A stretch of DNA of 64,000 nucleotides. Source: Amphirosellinia nigrospora. Its lineage: Eukaryota; Ascomycota; Sordariomycetes; Xylariales; Xylariaceae. The first letter of the stretch is position 1. Each line of letters starts with the position of its first letter. Location: assembly GCA_004123355.1 (NCBI GenBank), contig SCHM01000004.1, positions 4,310,316 to 4,374,315 of the forward strand, read 5' to 3'. Positions 49,669-60,708 of this stretch are shown piece by piece. Under the pieces are notes generated by a model that saw nothing but the letters and a program-made list of their open reading frames with translations, did not search any database and was not told where the DNA came from. The position numbers and the translations under genes are program-made.

Positions 49669-51183
49669 TCACTCATTAGGTTTCTCCGCCAAGCAACAAC
49701 AATAACAGTCTAGAAATGTAGGAAACTTGAAGTTTCGTAGTAGTGAAAGGCAATTCGGCTCTTGCTCTTGCGGTTCATGCTTCTGCTGTCGATGCCCCAT
49801 GGAGTCGAGGTGTTGCCGTACTGGCTCCCAGCCTTGGACCTGCTCAGGTGGGGAGGTTGACACCTCTACTAGCGACTGATCTGGATGCGGCCTTGACGTC
49901 GTCCTTGCCACAGGAGACTGTGACGATTCTCGATTCGACGGACAGTCAGCCCCACGACATGCCGGCTTAGACAAAATGCGGGCTCGAGTCCAACTGTCGT
50001 CTGCGCACACGATTTCAACCGGCCCGCCATTTTCAATGGCGTAGACGCTGGCGAAGCCGGAACCCCATCGCAGGGCCGAGATGTGCCCCTCGGCCGCCGC
50101 CTTGACGGACTTTCTAAACCAGTGCCATTTCCCACTATATCGTTTCTCAACAATTTGCTCTCCCGTGCCGACATAGACACGAATTTCTAGCTGGTCGTCC
50201 ATCCAAGCGATAGCAGAGAGGGAGGCCCTCCCAGATGCTGTTATACTATAACCGCTCAGGAAATAGCTGGAATCTTCCCTGACCTCGTCACCAATTTGGT
50301 CCCAGCAGGCTTCTCTAAAAACCGACGTCTCGTCCTTGAAATAGAGCCTGACCCCACGTTTTCCGCAATGCTCGGAGTTGAATACCGTTAAGCGGGTATT
50401 GATGGCTGCCACTTGGAGCGTGGAACCTTGCTGCTACCGTCCTTCCTTGGCCTATCCGTGCAGAACACGAATAGTCTGATCGGCAGCTCGGTAACATAGC
50501 ATAATATTGCCCTGGTTCCAGGACGTTACAGCAAGTTGACTTGTTGGTGCTGCTTTAAGACTACATCCGCCTAGGGCGCCGTCACTCTAACTAGACGATG
50601 GGTCCCATGTCCGCTCCTGGATGTGGTTGTCCTCATTAAGGTAGTAAACTCGAACCTGTAGAATAGGCAATTTCAATATAATAATCCATATACCATGCAG
50701 AATCTGTCCCTTGTCATTTGCTGATGGATATTGGATAATCAAGACTTCCGAAAGCCTCCGCTTGATATCGTGACGTTCATATAGAGCAACGAGCATCTCA
50801 AGGAAAACTGTGCCCAAGGAGAAGATGTCGGATGTGCGGCCACGTGTACTCCCATCACCAACCTCAGGGCCGGCGTACTTGGGGGTGTTACCTCGCTGCC
50901 AGCTGGAAAATGTGGCTGAGAGCGTCTTTTCAATACCCATCTTCGATGTAGCAAAGTCCGCAAGTAAGACTAACCCATCCTTTACCAAGATGTTGCCAGG
51001 CCTAATATTCCGGTGTCTGATGCCAATATCATGAATATGTTTTACAGCCTCTGCAAGGCATCCATACCAACCAGGGATGCATTGCTGCTTCTCTTCAAGG
51101 TTATGTTTGAACAAGAGGTAATTTTGAATGTCTCCATCCTTGAAGTCGCAATAATAAAGATCTTGGGGGAGAGAAACTGCCAT
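49669..51183 (-). pseudogene. Pseudokinase fused to fucose-lectin (AAL-like) propeller, three in-frame TAGs
   Basis: One frame runs from ATG at 51183 to the stop at 49669 (505 codons) with three in-frame TAG codons at 50587-50589, 50452-50454 and 50434-50436. The N-terminal half is a protein-kinase C-lobe: AVKHIHDIGIRHRNIRPGNI, LLADFATSKMG, YAGPEVGDG and DIFSLGTVFLEML. The catalytic HRD Asp is Asn (HRN) and DFG is DFA, and no N-lobe is seen, so it is not expected to be active. The C-terminal half has blades like Aleuria aurantia lectin: LQVRVYYLNEDNHIQERTWD, GVRLYFKDETSVFREACWDQ, LEIRVYVGTGEQIVEKRYSG. About four blades remain, against six in AAL. All three TAGs sit where these blades expect Trp. 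No intron is needed. The HET-domain gene is its neighbour on the opposite strand. Confidence 0.65.
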
Positions 51184-53093
51184 CGCGAGTCTTTTTTGCC
51201 GGGTTAACAGTTTAATAGAGGAGATATACTGCTATTTCTAGGCTTATAACATCGGATTTACTTAGAGAGCTCAAACTTCTAGTGAATTGGGAAGTTAACA
51301 GCTTGAACGGGCTCCTGGGGTAATTTCCAAACTCGCTTATATTGCATATAAGAGCTCACAGTGGGAACGAGTTACCTAAATTGCCTATTTACTCTCCAAG
51401 TTAAATAATTGTATAGGCCAACGCCGAATGGCACATCTCTCAACACAGTACCAGTGAAGTAGTCATACCTGAATTACTTCTATTTGTTCGCTTCCTCGTA
51501 CAGCCTCATTCTCGAATCAACGCCACAGGCAGAGGGCGAGCTCAGCCTCCTGGGCATCCATCACGGGCCACTATTACATATAATGTCACATTAAAATTTT
51601 GATTCAGTGAGAGCCTCCCTAGTGCCTAGCGCTCTGCCCAGCCATTCTCTCCTTTGTATTTCTGTTAAGTTATTTGGTACTTCGTCGTGACCTTGATCTT
51701 TCTAACCACGTCCCAACAAATAATGTGAAACGGGGGGATATGTTTGTTGGGATTGATTGGTATGAGTCTCTCTTTTCTGCAGTCATCCTGCAAGCCTCAG
51801 CGCTTCGGTTAGGCTGTCTACCGTATTAGTTCTGACGGCAGGAGGAGGGCAGCAGAGGTGGGATAGCCTAGAGATTGGCATACTGTTTACCAGTAAAGGA
51901 AACCGAATTTGCCTGTAGGTGTCTAATTATCGTACGTTCTGCAAGGGTCGTCCTGTCAGACCATCTATGTACACCAAAAGATAGTAATAAGGGTCCTGGG
52001 AGGTTAAACTTTCAAGCCACGTGATATACACATACTTAGTTAGGTTATAAGAATCCTATAGGAAACAATCAAAGTAAGAAGTTGAATGAGTTCTGGCTCT
52101 TGGCGGTTCCCGTGCTTCATGTTAGCTGTGCAATATAATGTGAGGCCCATGTATACGATTGATTACGTGATCTAGGTAGGTATTTCGTTGAATACCCCTT
52201 GGGTCCTTGGCTTGCCAGGCTAAATACAACTACCAAAAACGGCTTATTGAGAGGTACTTTGTCTCCCGCCTGCCGCGTAATTTACGGAAGTTGGATGTTT
52301 TGCTTAGAACAATCATTGTTAGCCATAATTACATTGTATAAGCTATAAAAAAGTTGGTATCTACCCGTTCGAACGATCTCGTTTCTGTTAGTGGGTGGGT
52401 TAAGGTGATGCATTCACCATTTCCCAAGTGGGCCCAATATTTCATGCATGAACTCCGTGATTTTAACAATTTGGCGACTGGTCGAGCCAAGGCACCACTC
52501 GACCAACCACTGGTTTCTTTCTCGCTTATCCTGGAGCAGCTTCGGCCGATTCTTTGGTCCCACCAGATGGGTTACCCCCGCCAAGGTTCGGGGCTACCTG
52601 TGAAAGCAGCTTCCAGAAGCCAACTTAAAAAGTACAACACCTAGGCTGTATACATCGTAAGTGTTTATGTATCTCGGGGTATTGCCTCCCTGAAGCCTAT
52701 CTGGATGTTGAAAGACGTAGAATTCCTAGATCGAAGGCGGCTCCTGCTTATTTCGTTTATTTCCGCTTTCTACATAAATAAATGATTCACCATCTCGTAT
52801 TATATCAAAGCTCGTGAGATAAGCCTCGTCGATTTATGTAGGCCTGGTGATAAGGTATTGCTCGGGAGGAATGTCACAGGCAAAAATGCTGATGATACAT
52901 TTTAAATGATACCGAAAGCGCAGCTTCCTGCGCCACCCTAAAACAGGATATGTAGCCGATGGCTCGCGGCCCTCGTCGACCTGCACCTGAATTATTTCGT
53001 ATAATCAAGTAGCGTCCATGCCTTGAAGTTTAGAGGATTTCGTAGTCCTTAGCTTGCATTTTCCCAGCTGTCAGGAAGCGCCTCAGAAATATA
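51184..53093. other. Divergent intergenic, 1.9 kb
   Basis: Between the divergent fusion gene and HET gene. Contains a TAGGTAGG patch at about 52171-52183. A 96-codon ORF near 52354-52644 lacks an ATG start and motifs. No repeat recognised. Confidence 0.45.
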
Positions 53094-54903
53094 ATGGGCC
53101 TTAACAAAGATACAATCGTAAGAGCTCTCCTATTTATCAGATTCAGCTCTTTCCTTAAGATTAAGAGCGTTCTTCTTCATCTTGATCTCACATTATCTAA
53201 CCATATATTTAGATTGGTGCCTTGGTTGGCGGAGCTTTGCTCGGGGCCCTTACTTTACCGTCACCAAGACGAAGAATTGAATGTCATGTTTCCGGGTCTT
53301 CTAGTAATGCGCGTCTACAAAGCCTCCCCAGAACTAGGCGGCACAGTGCTGCCATTTGTCCGAGGCATGAGTTCCAGTATCATCCGTTGCCAAACCCCAC
53401 TGATCAGATCCGGCTTGTACGAATCGCTCGTAATATTGGACCGGGAAACCTGATACAGTGCGAGTTGAAAGTGATTCGTATCGCGGATCTGTCCCATAAG
53501 TACTCTGCTCTATCCTATACCTGGGGAAACACCCGCAGAAGGAAGACCATACTCTTAGACGGTGAGCGATTCCAAGTCACGGAGAATCTTCACGGGTTTC
53601 TAGAACACGCCATCGAACGGATGAACGCGACTGTATCATCCGGGGGGAACGGCAAATGGATGGGGTGGTGGTGGATCGACGCCCTCTGCATCAACCAGAG
53701 CGACGTCTACGGGGAGAAGAGCGTGCAAGTGGCGCTGATGGGGAGCATATTCACGCGAGCAAGAGAAGTGATCGCCTGGATCGGCGAAGCGGGTGCCAAC
53801 ACAAAAACCACATTCGAACGCCTGCGGGCCTTACGTGCGCCAGATTCAGGGACGCGCCGAAGACGACCGAGCCCGGCCGAGCGGCGCCTCCTCCAAGAGC
53901 TGCATCAAGACTCCCGGCTCTCGAGCGGGATCGGACACATGTTCAAGAAGGACTACTGGGACCGAATGTGGATCCTGCAGGAACTGGCTCTCTCAAATCG
54001 CACTATTTTGGTCTGCGGCATATACGAGCTAAAATGGAATATTATGGTCGACTTCGCAATGAAGATGCAATTGTCGATGAAGGGAACCCCGCGCGGTCCG
54101 TGACGATCTTGGGGAACGCCCAGCGAGCTGTCGAGAATGCGCGCAATGTATGGCTAATCTCGCAAATCTATGACCACGGGCAGGAGCCCCTTGATTTCAG
54201 TCTGATTCTGTACCTCTCGCGGTATCAGCAGGCGCAGGAGGCTAGGGATCGGATATATGCGCTCTTGAGTCTAGTATCTCAGAAATATAGGGATATGATA
54301 GGACCGCCGCGACAAGATCGGTCTTCGTGTCAGCTTTTTGGCCTTGTGGCTAAGATTGTGTTCGAAGATATGCAACAGTACCGATTTGTGGAAATCCTTG
54401 AACAAGTGCCTGACGACTATCCTCATCGCGACAAACTGAATTACAGTGCGGATTCGCGGGATGAGACATTGCAAGTATTACGGCATACCATGGAGCGAGC
54501 CTCATGTCACAATCCTTTTGCCGAACCATCTCATCACTGTCCCGGAATCGACTGCGCAGCATTTCGCTGTACAGTGTCCCGTTGCTCAGGAAAGGATTGT
54601 CTGGACGCCTTGTACAGGTTCCTTGAGAAGATCTACGATAAAGCTACAGTGTACACTCGGTATTCAGGGAACCAGCAGATAGAGTTGGGCGGGCATGAAG
54701 CTTCAATATCTCGCAGCAGGTCGAGGTCGCGTAGCTGTAACAGAGGGATCTCTGGGTCGACACGAAGGCCAAGGTCAAAGACAAGGATTGTGCCAAGGAT
54801 AGTATATTCGTTAGTAAGAAGGGGTGAAAGTCCAATGAGGTATATCTCGCCTAGCAGGGGTAGATCATATACAGGTGGATGGAGTCCTCAGAGAGATATT
54901 TAG
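53094..54903 (+). CDS. HET-domain (heterokaryon incompatibility) protein, two exons
   Basis: The HET domain mediates non-self recognition and regulated cell death in filamentous ascomycetes. Exon 1 is only 24 bp (MGLNKDTI, 53094-53117), followed by intron 53118-53212 (GTAAGA...TAG, phase 0) and a long exon beginning IGALVGGALLGALTL, a glycine-zipper-like hydrophobic stretch. Then FQYHPLPNPTDQIRLV, the HET motifs YSALSYTWGNT, WWWIDALCINQSD, GSIFTRAREVIAWIGEA and DYWDRMWILQELALSN. A one-base slip near 54078-54084 leads into the second half (SLILYLSRYQQAQEARDRIY), and the C-terminus carries an Arg-Ser tail, SISRSRSRSRSCN. The small first exon is inferred from splice consensus; without it there is no nearby ATG in frame. 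Confidence 0.8.
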
Positions 54904-56180
54904 CCAAGATCAGCCTCATATCGCGTCAGAGTCACTTTTCAGAAACTCTCCGACTATCGCAGCGAGGATATTTAATATAAGTATTCATATAAAAGCATAT
55001 GTGAAGGTCGTGCCTTAGCCTTAAATAGGATCGGCGTCAATAACCCGAAAGTCGTTAGATTGTCACGAGCTCACTTGACTGGGGGCCTTGTAGAGACATA
55101 AGTGCTGCCCAGAAGATAGGATGAAAGATGAATAGGAGCTTCTGCGTCCCACAATGTCGCCATACACGACCGCTGCCTACCCCTATCTACGTGTAGTAGA
55201 TAGTGTACAGATCTCAATTCATTTGATTTCTTGCTCTCAACGTGCGTTAATCAAAGATGGTATATATAGTTAAAATACTGGCCATAAAGCGGGCGATCTG
55301 CCCATTTTGACACTTGTTAAAATAATCCCTACCTTCCGCCCCTTTTTAGTAATTACTAGTACAATACTTATATACGGACAGCCCCAAGGGCTAGCCGCAC
55401 TCTCGAAGTAAGTCATAGAGCTAGAGACATGAGGGCTATTGGCCAATGCGCAAGTGCGAAGTAAGTTACTAAATGGTTTTTTAGATAAATAAGCTCTCAC
55501 AAAAGCGATAGAGGAGTCGGTTGTGGTGTTTGGAGAGAGGAGCCACGGGTAAAAGTGTAGAGTAGATTGAGGTTGCTGTACGCTTAGTCGCATAGGAGCT
55601 AAAGCATAGATATCCTAAGTATGATGTCTTCGTGGTAAAATATAAGTAGGGCGATGTATGGGAGCTTGGCATTCCGAGAATCTGATCTCTGTATGAGCTC
55701 TACATGACTTGATTCTGAAAGAGGTGCTAAGAAGGGTGTGCCTAATAGTAACTAGATGTATGCGTGTAGTCGGGTCCAGAGATAAAACTTTCGATATTTC
55801 ACACTCGAGGATATGTTAAAGCTATGATCGAAAGAGCGCTTTAAGTAATGGAGGCTTTTCTTCAAGAGGATATTCAGATTTCAATAATCGTCTTGGGGGA
55901 GTTAACACAGCCACAGCCCTTCTGCTCCCTCGGAGCAGGATATATCCAGTTCATATGCATTAATGGCTTCGCTCCTAGCTGCCTCTTTGCTTTTATATGC
56001 TTGTGTAGTAGCTAAGGCATTGTAATCAGGGTGTCATTCTTGTAATAATATACATGATGCATAGCTTCCTAGTCTTAGACTCGCACTATTTCCTCGGTAC
56101 ATGTGATAAGATACACAAGATCTTGAGGACGAGAACGTTGGCTAATACCGTTTTCACGACACTCTTGCGGGCCGTGTTAG

Positions 56181-56539
56181 TGTCACACGGACCCTGGCCA
56201 GTGCGCAATACAGTGCCACACAGGGTCACATACGGAGCTCGCGAAATACTACCCTACGAGGCTGAGGCAGTCGTACGAAGTTATCGTGAGTCTCAGAAGC
56301 AGATACCGAGCTGAACTCGAACCCGAAACACTCGCCTCACCGGCTACAGAGGTCTTACCTTTCGGTCCCGTGAAGAAGGGAAAGGAAAGGAAAGGAAGGG
56401 GAATTCTGAGCATAAAAGGCGGCGAATCCTCCCCTCAAACGGAGGAAGGAATTAGATCTATATGGCCCCTTTGGCACCATAGTCGTTTATTACTCAAATT
56501 GAACCTATTCCAAGCCCTCAATCAGAGCCCTTGTGACAG
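56181..56539 (+). mobile_element. Solo LTR (copy A), LTR retrotransposon fossil
   Basis: A 359-bp element beginning TGTCACACGG and ending CCCTTGTGACA, that is, TG...CA ends with short inverted terminal repeats. It is flanked by a 5-bp target-site duplication GTTAG on both sides. An internal GCATAAAAGG box resembles an LTR promoter. No internal coding part accompanies it. It is related to copies B and C but clearly diverged, so old. Family is LTR retrotransposon; copia versus gypsy cannot be told from the LTR alone. Confidence 0.75.
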
Positions 56540-56660
56540 TTAGGCTTTGCTAAAGTATTCGCTGTAGTGGAATGGCCGATACAGCAAGAGAGGTACGGAG
56601 GAGGGAAAAAGGGGAAGAAAAGAAAAGAAAGGGGGACAAAGGGGGAAATAAAAGAATAAA

Positions 56661-56726
56661 TAGCCTTCAAGGGAATTGAACCTCCCGGCGCCTAATGATA
56701 CATTAATCCACTACTATATAAGGCTC
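56661..56726 (-). tRNA. Truncated tRNA-like sequence
   Basis: On the minus strand, 66 nt whose ends GAGCCTT and AAGGCTA pair as a six-base-pair acceptor-like stem, with a T-arm-like GGGAGGTTCAATTCCC containing a box B match. The middle is too short for a proper anticodon arm (TAATG-TAT-CATTA). Likely a decayed or organelle-derived tRNA, not a working gene. Confidence 0.3.
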
Positions 56727-56978
56727 GTAGTCGTCGCAGTTGAAATATTTATATAGTACGTACTCAGTAGGTAGGGAAAGGGGTTAAGCTGGCTCTGTGA
56801 TATACCGTTCGCTTGAGGTTTAAATAAGGTTTGGGATATATCCGTAGTCCCGGGGAGAACGCTTTGTAAACATCAAATCGAGCTATGTCAGTCACTTTGT
56901 ATTGAAACTAAGCCTTAATGTCTTTTCTTATTTTGAGACGAGTAAACCCAGGCCTACCTGGGTCCCGGTGCACTGTAT

Positions 56979-57100
56979 ATATACCTTGGGTAGGTAGTGA
57001 ATTGGCCCAGGATGACTGGGACCACTAGAGTGGAGGTAATCTGCGAATTACTCATCCAATTCGAGTATCAGTCACATAGAAATAAGGGTAATCCTTTGAT
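56979..57100. repeat. Dispersed repeat R2, copy 1
   Basis: Sequence around GATGACTGGGACC through CACATAGAAATAAGGG recurs, diverged but in the same order, at about 63895-64000, and weakly at 57313-57400. Non-coding. Probably a fragment of an old mobile element. Confidence 0.6.
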
Positions 57101-58445
57101 CGAAGGGAACGCAATATATTAATGAAAATCCAAAAAATCCAAAACTTCGCGCTGTGTGTCTTAAGTACAAAAGTAAGATACCGAGGGATATTTGGCGTTT
57201 TTATAAGTCCCATCCCTTAGTCATTTTGCCCACTTGTTTGCCCCTTAGGCCTAATTTGCCCAGGTATTTCACTCGCCCTACTTCAGTACTTAAGTAGAAG
57301 ATAGTGTATTAGCCTAGGGTGACTAGGGCCCTGGAAATAGAAGTACTCATCCACAATAAGACTTAGGCTTGTAAATACTTGGGGAATCTATTGACCAAAC
57401 AGAATACAGTATATTGATAACAAAAAATTCTTTGCGGTAAGTAGCTAAGTGTAAAAGCGAAATACAATAAAGAAATCCGGTGTTTTTACATAGCCGTACC
57501 CCTATCAAAGCTAGGGATAACTACACGTCCCCAATCTAAGCTCCGGGCAATTGGCAACAGTGTGATGCCGTTTATTTAAAAAGATGATTAAAGTAACTCG
57601 TGGCCGTATATATCGTGGCAGGGGTGAGTAGTTGGAGACATGTGTGCTACTCGACGATTTAATGTAAATGCAATTTGGCTTAATCTTTTTTACCGTCTCT
57701 GAAAGTCTAACTTCTATGTGAGCTTCATTTCCTCTTCATGAACAATGACTATTCCGAACTAATTCCGCTTTCGTTTTCTCTGCCATGAAGCCTTCAATCT
57801 TCGTCTAGTAACCCAGCCAAAATACTCATTCATTCTCACTTAATGCAGCTAGAGCCTCTCCGAAAGACTGAAACCGTGTATTAGCTAGCAGTCGGCCTGA
57901 AAGGTCTCTGCTTGCAACGAGAGCCATTATAAACGTAATAGATGTAGGACTTCGCCGCAGTATGTTGGTGGACCAACTAGTTACCCAGGCTAGCATCAAA
58001 GTAACGTGATGTCTCACAGCACCACTGATATACCTCAACACTGTCTTCTATACGATACGGCGCCGACCTTTCGCAGAGGTTACGGCGGCGTCATTATGAG
58101 AGAATGATCATTGTTTGCGGGTCAGCCATGGTTATGTCGGACTGTATGGATATATTTCGGGCAATGAAGGATTTAGCACAACTGCAGAAGCGAGTGGAGC
58201 CGACTAGGCTTGCTTTTCTGATGTTTTATTGATTCCAAAGCCTAAGCCCTCATCACTTATGCCAATCTACCCCCGTATGCTCCTCCTAGGACTCTCCTAC
58301 ATGCATTGATATCGCGGCCTTGCCTGGCTTCGCCTCTTCTCCGCGATCTAGACGGGCCCCGAAGCATCGCCCTTGAGCTCGGACCTGCGGTCCGATTAAT
58401 CAGCATGAATGTTTCCCTACCTTGTTCCCTAGCTACAGTTGGGGT

Positions 58446-59216
58446 TCACTCACCGCAACACCACGTTCGACGAGATTTCGAACAATCGCGTCTTATTATG
58501 CCCCCTAGATGGACTTTCATATGCTTCTTGTCAGGCTTTCTGCAATATTTAGTGCAGACCTTTCTGCAGCGTCTCTGCACGAGGTCACGCTCCTCTAGGT
58601 TCCCGCTATCCGGAGGCTCGATAGAGGGGAACTCCCACCCGGCTTGGATCATATCCTCCGGGTCAAAGTTCTGATCGTCATCGGCAATTGGAAATGTTAC
58701 ATTGGCACTTCCCTCGGTGACCTCGAGTGTCTTTTGCCCAGGTCGTCGAATTACGCCAAGTCTAATTAGATCAAGAAGTCCAGCAGCTTCAAGGATGGAG
58801 GAGAATTCTTGAACGAAAGCTGCATCGAAAGCTGCGGGTTGATCCTGTTCGTTGTTGTAATCAAAATAGAATTCATAGGGCACCAGCTCCCCATTCACGA
58901 TCATCCATGAGCTAGGTCTGATCGGCTTTCCATACTTTTCGAATCGGAGTACACCAGGCCGGTCGCTGCTTTCTAGCGCCCATGCAGTGGAGGTGCCATT
59001 CACATCCACAACAACCTCGTTCTGATCGACGGGCCAATGGCGATGAATCAGCACTGGCCCATATTTATCGGTTAACTTGTATTTGTAGAAGAGGTCCCAA
59101 ACGGATGAGAGGATAATCTCTGGGCCGTTGCGCTCAATGAATAACTCGTGGGCATCACCAAGGCCCCTGATGGTATTGAAAACATCCACCTTGTATTCCT
59201 GTTGAATTGCCGCCAT
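58446..59216 (-). CDS. Orphan-like hypothetical protein, 256 aa
   Basis: Single-exon ORF starting MAAIQQEYKVDVFNTIRGLG. I do not recognise the family. Visible features: an N-terminal mixed alpha/beta region (KYGPVLIHRHWPVDQNEVVV, VNGTSTAWALE), a middle with SWMIVNGELVPYEFYFDY, and a basic Cys-rich C-terminus (RRCRKVCTKYCRKPDKKH...RRTWCCGE) with six Cys. No signal peptide is apparent. The frame is open throughout in a stretch full of decayed repeats, which argues that it is maintained or recent. It lies 135 bp downstream of an LTR-like element (59352-59633) of the same orientation, which could supply its promoter (inference). Confidence 0.6.
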   Translation of the reverse strand: MAAIQQEYKVDVFNTIRGLGDAHELFIERNGPEIILSSVWDLFYKYKLTDKYGPVLIHRHWPVDQNEVVVDVNGTSTAWALESSDRPGVLRFEKYGKPIRPSSWMIVNGELVPYEFYFDYNNEQDQPAAFDAAFVQEFSSILEAAGLLDLIRLGVIRRPGQKTLEVTEGSANVTFPIADDDQNFDPEDMIQAGWEFPSIEPPDSGNLEERDLVQRRCRKVCTKYCRKPDKKHMKVHLGGIIRRDCSKSRRTWCCGE

Positions 59217-59351
59217 GAGGGATTTGTTGCGGGGGCCTAATTTCTTGGGTTGTAAGTCGAATATGACTGTTCTTTAAATCGGAAAAGCTTCTCGCTTCCT
59301 GCTTTTATAAGAAAGTTTCAAAGCGTAAGTTTATGGATGGAATTTCTTACC

Positions 59352-59633
59352 TGTCACAAGGGCTTGTAGGAGTAGAAATGCAATGATCATGTATGGCATC
59401 AAAGGGACCATGGAGATCCAAGTTCTCTGCCCCAGATTCGGCGGCAAAGTCTGCCCTTTATAGACGCCTGAATACCCTCAGTTTAGTTTCACCGAATTCA
59501 CCGATTTCGCCGATCTCGCAAACTACTGCCTTGCACGAGAATGCACATATAGATACACTTATGATATAATTATTGCTTCACGAGAACCATGCAGTTACAT
59601 ACCCGTGTCTCCATCACGTATGACTTTGTGACA
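59352..59633 (-). mobile_element. Solo LTR-like element (copy D), fossil
   Basis: About 282 bp with the ends TGTCACAAGGG and CTTTGTGACA, reading as an LTR on the minus strand. An internal CTATAAAGG box is promoter-like, and one half resembles copies A-C. No clear target-site duplication remains and no internal region accompanies it. Old and diverged. Confidence 0.55.
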
Positions 59634-59698
59634 TTTTGACATCATGCGATGTGACCGTATTAGTAGATAATAGTCACCCTGTACTCAGGTTCGTCTAA

Positions 59699-60046
59699 TG
59701 TTACAAGGGCTTAGATAGAGGGCTTGGAATCGGTTTAGATTAAGTAATAAGCAATTATAGTGCCAAAGGGGCCATATAGATCTACGTTCTTTATTCTCTA
59801 GGAAGGAGGATTCCATACCCTTTTCATGCCTAGAATTTTCCTCTCCTTCGCGGACCTCTGCTAACCTAAAGAAAAACCTGTGTTGTTAGAGAACCGACTG
59901 TCTTGGTGTTCGAGTTTAGCTTCGGTGTTTGCTTAGAACTCACGATAACTTCGTATGACTGCCTTAGCCTCGTAGGGTAATACTTAACGAACTCCTGGAA
60001 GGATCCGCATAGCACTATATTGCGTACTCAACCAGGTCCGTGTGAC
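59699..60046 (-). mobile_element. Solo LTR (copy C), inverted, fossil
   Basis: About 348 bp, the reverse complement of copies A and B, with matching terminal sequences and flanking 5-bp sites that agree at four of five positions (TCTAA/TGTAA). No coding interior. The most diverged of the three full copies, so probably the oldest. Confidence 0.7.
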
Positions 60047-60464
60047 ATGTAATACGTAGTTCACCATCGCCGGCTTCACCAGTTTCCTAAATACTGGTTC
60101 ACACAAGAATACAGTGTACATTGAAGCGGTACAACTGGTCGGAGTACAGGAATTAGCCAATAGTAAGGGGTATATTGTAAGTATAGTTCGGTGGACGTGT
60201 GAGGGGTTCAGTTTTTTTGGCATCCTCCAGCACGGGCGGCGAACTCAGTTACCTAGATACCTACCACTGTTCTACCCACTACCTAGTCACTTTGTGTAAA
60301 CTTCTACAATCGAATTTATCGTTGATCTACTTGAATTATCTGCTTGCAACCTACCTGATCAATTGGTTCCCCGGCGTTTTAGGCGTCTACAGCCAGCTTC
60401 GGGTGCATATTGGTAGAATATATCCATAGTTGGGGCACCAGGTCCAGACAAGCCGACCTCAGCA

Positions 60465-60708
60465 GATTCGATATAGATACGTTTCTAATATGATTATTGC
60501 TACACAAGACCTTTGATATGGAGATACGTATCCGTCTCCCCATTAGGTTCGTGAAACACTCAATTTGCTATCGACGGCTTCACCCCTTCGGAAACACTCG
60601 CTCGCACGGAAATGCAATACATATAGATACATTTATAATACGACTATTGCTGTACAGGACGCTTGAGATGCAGATACGTATTCGTCTTTCTATCAGGTTT
60701 GTGTGACG
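60465..60708 (-). mobile_element. Two LTR end fragments related to copy D
   Basis: Two diverged partial copies, about 60465-60560 and 60612-60708, of the stretch at 59537-59633 that includes TAGATAC and ATTATTGCT blocks. They look like broken LTR pieces. Sequence just beyond the second (to about 60745) also matches that beyond copy D, which suggests local duplication. Confidence 0.55.

Larger units (their letters stand above)
54904..58445. other. Repeat-bearing gene-free stretch, 3.5 kb
   Basis: AT-rich, with no gene recognised. Contains a solo LTR, AAAGG-type purine tracts near 56378-56400 and 56580-56640, a truncated tRNA-like piece, and diverged repeat copies shared with the right end of the window. 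Consistent with mutated repeats in an accessory region. Confidence 0.55.

Noticed and set aside
50434-50589. TAG recoded as Trp in this organism
   Set aside because: TAG serves as the normal terminator of other genes here (hydrolase, G-patch protein, TRM82), so general recoding is excluded.
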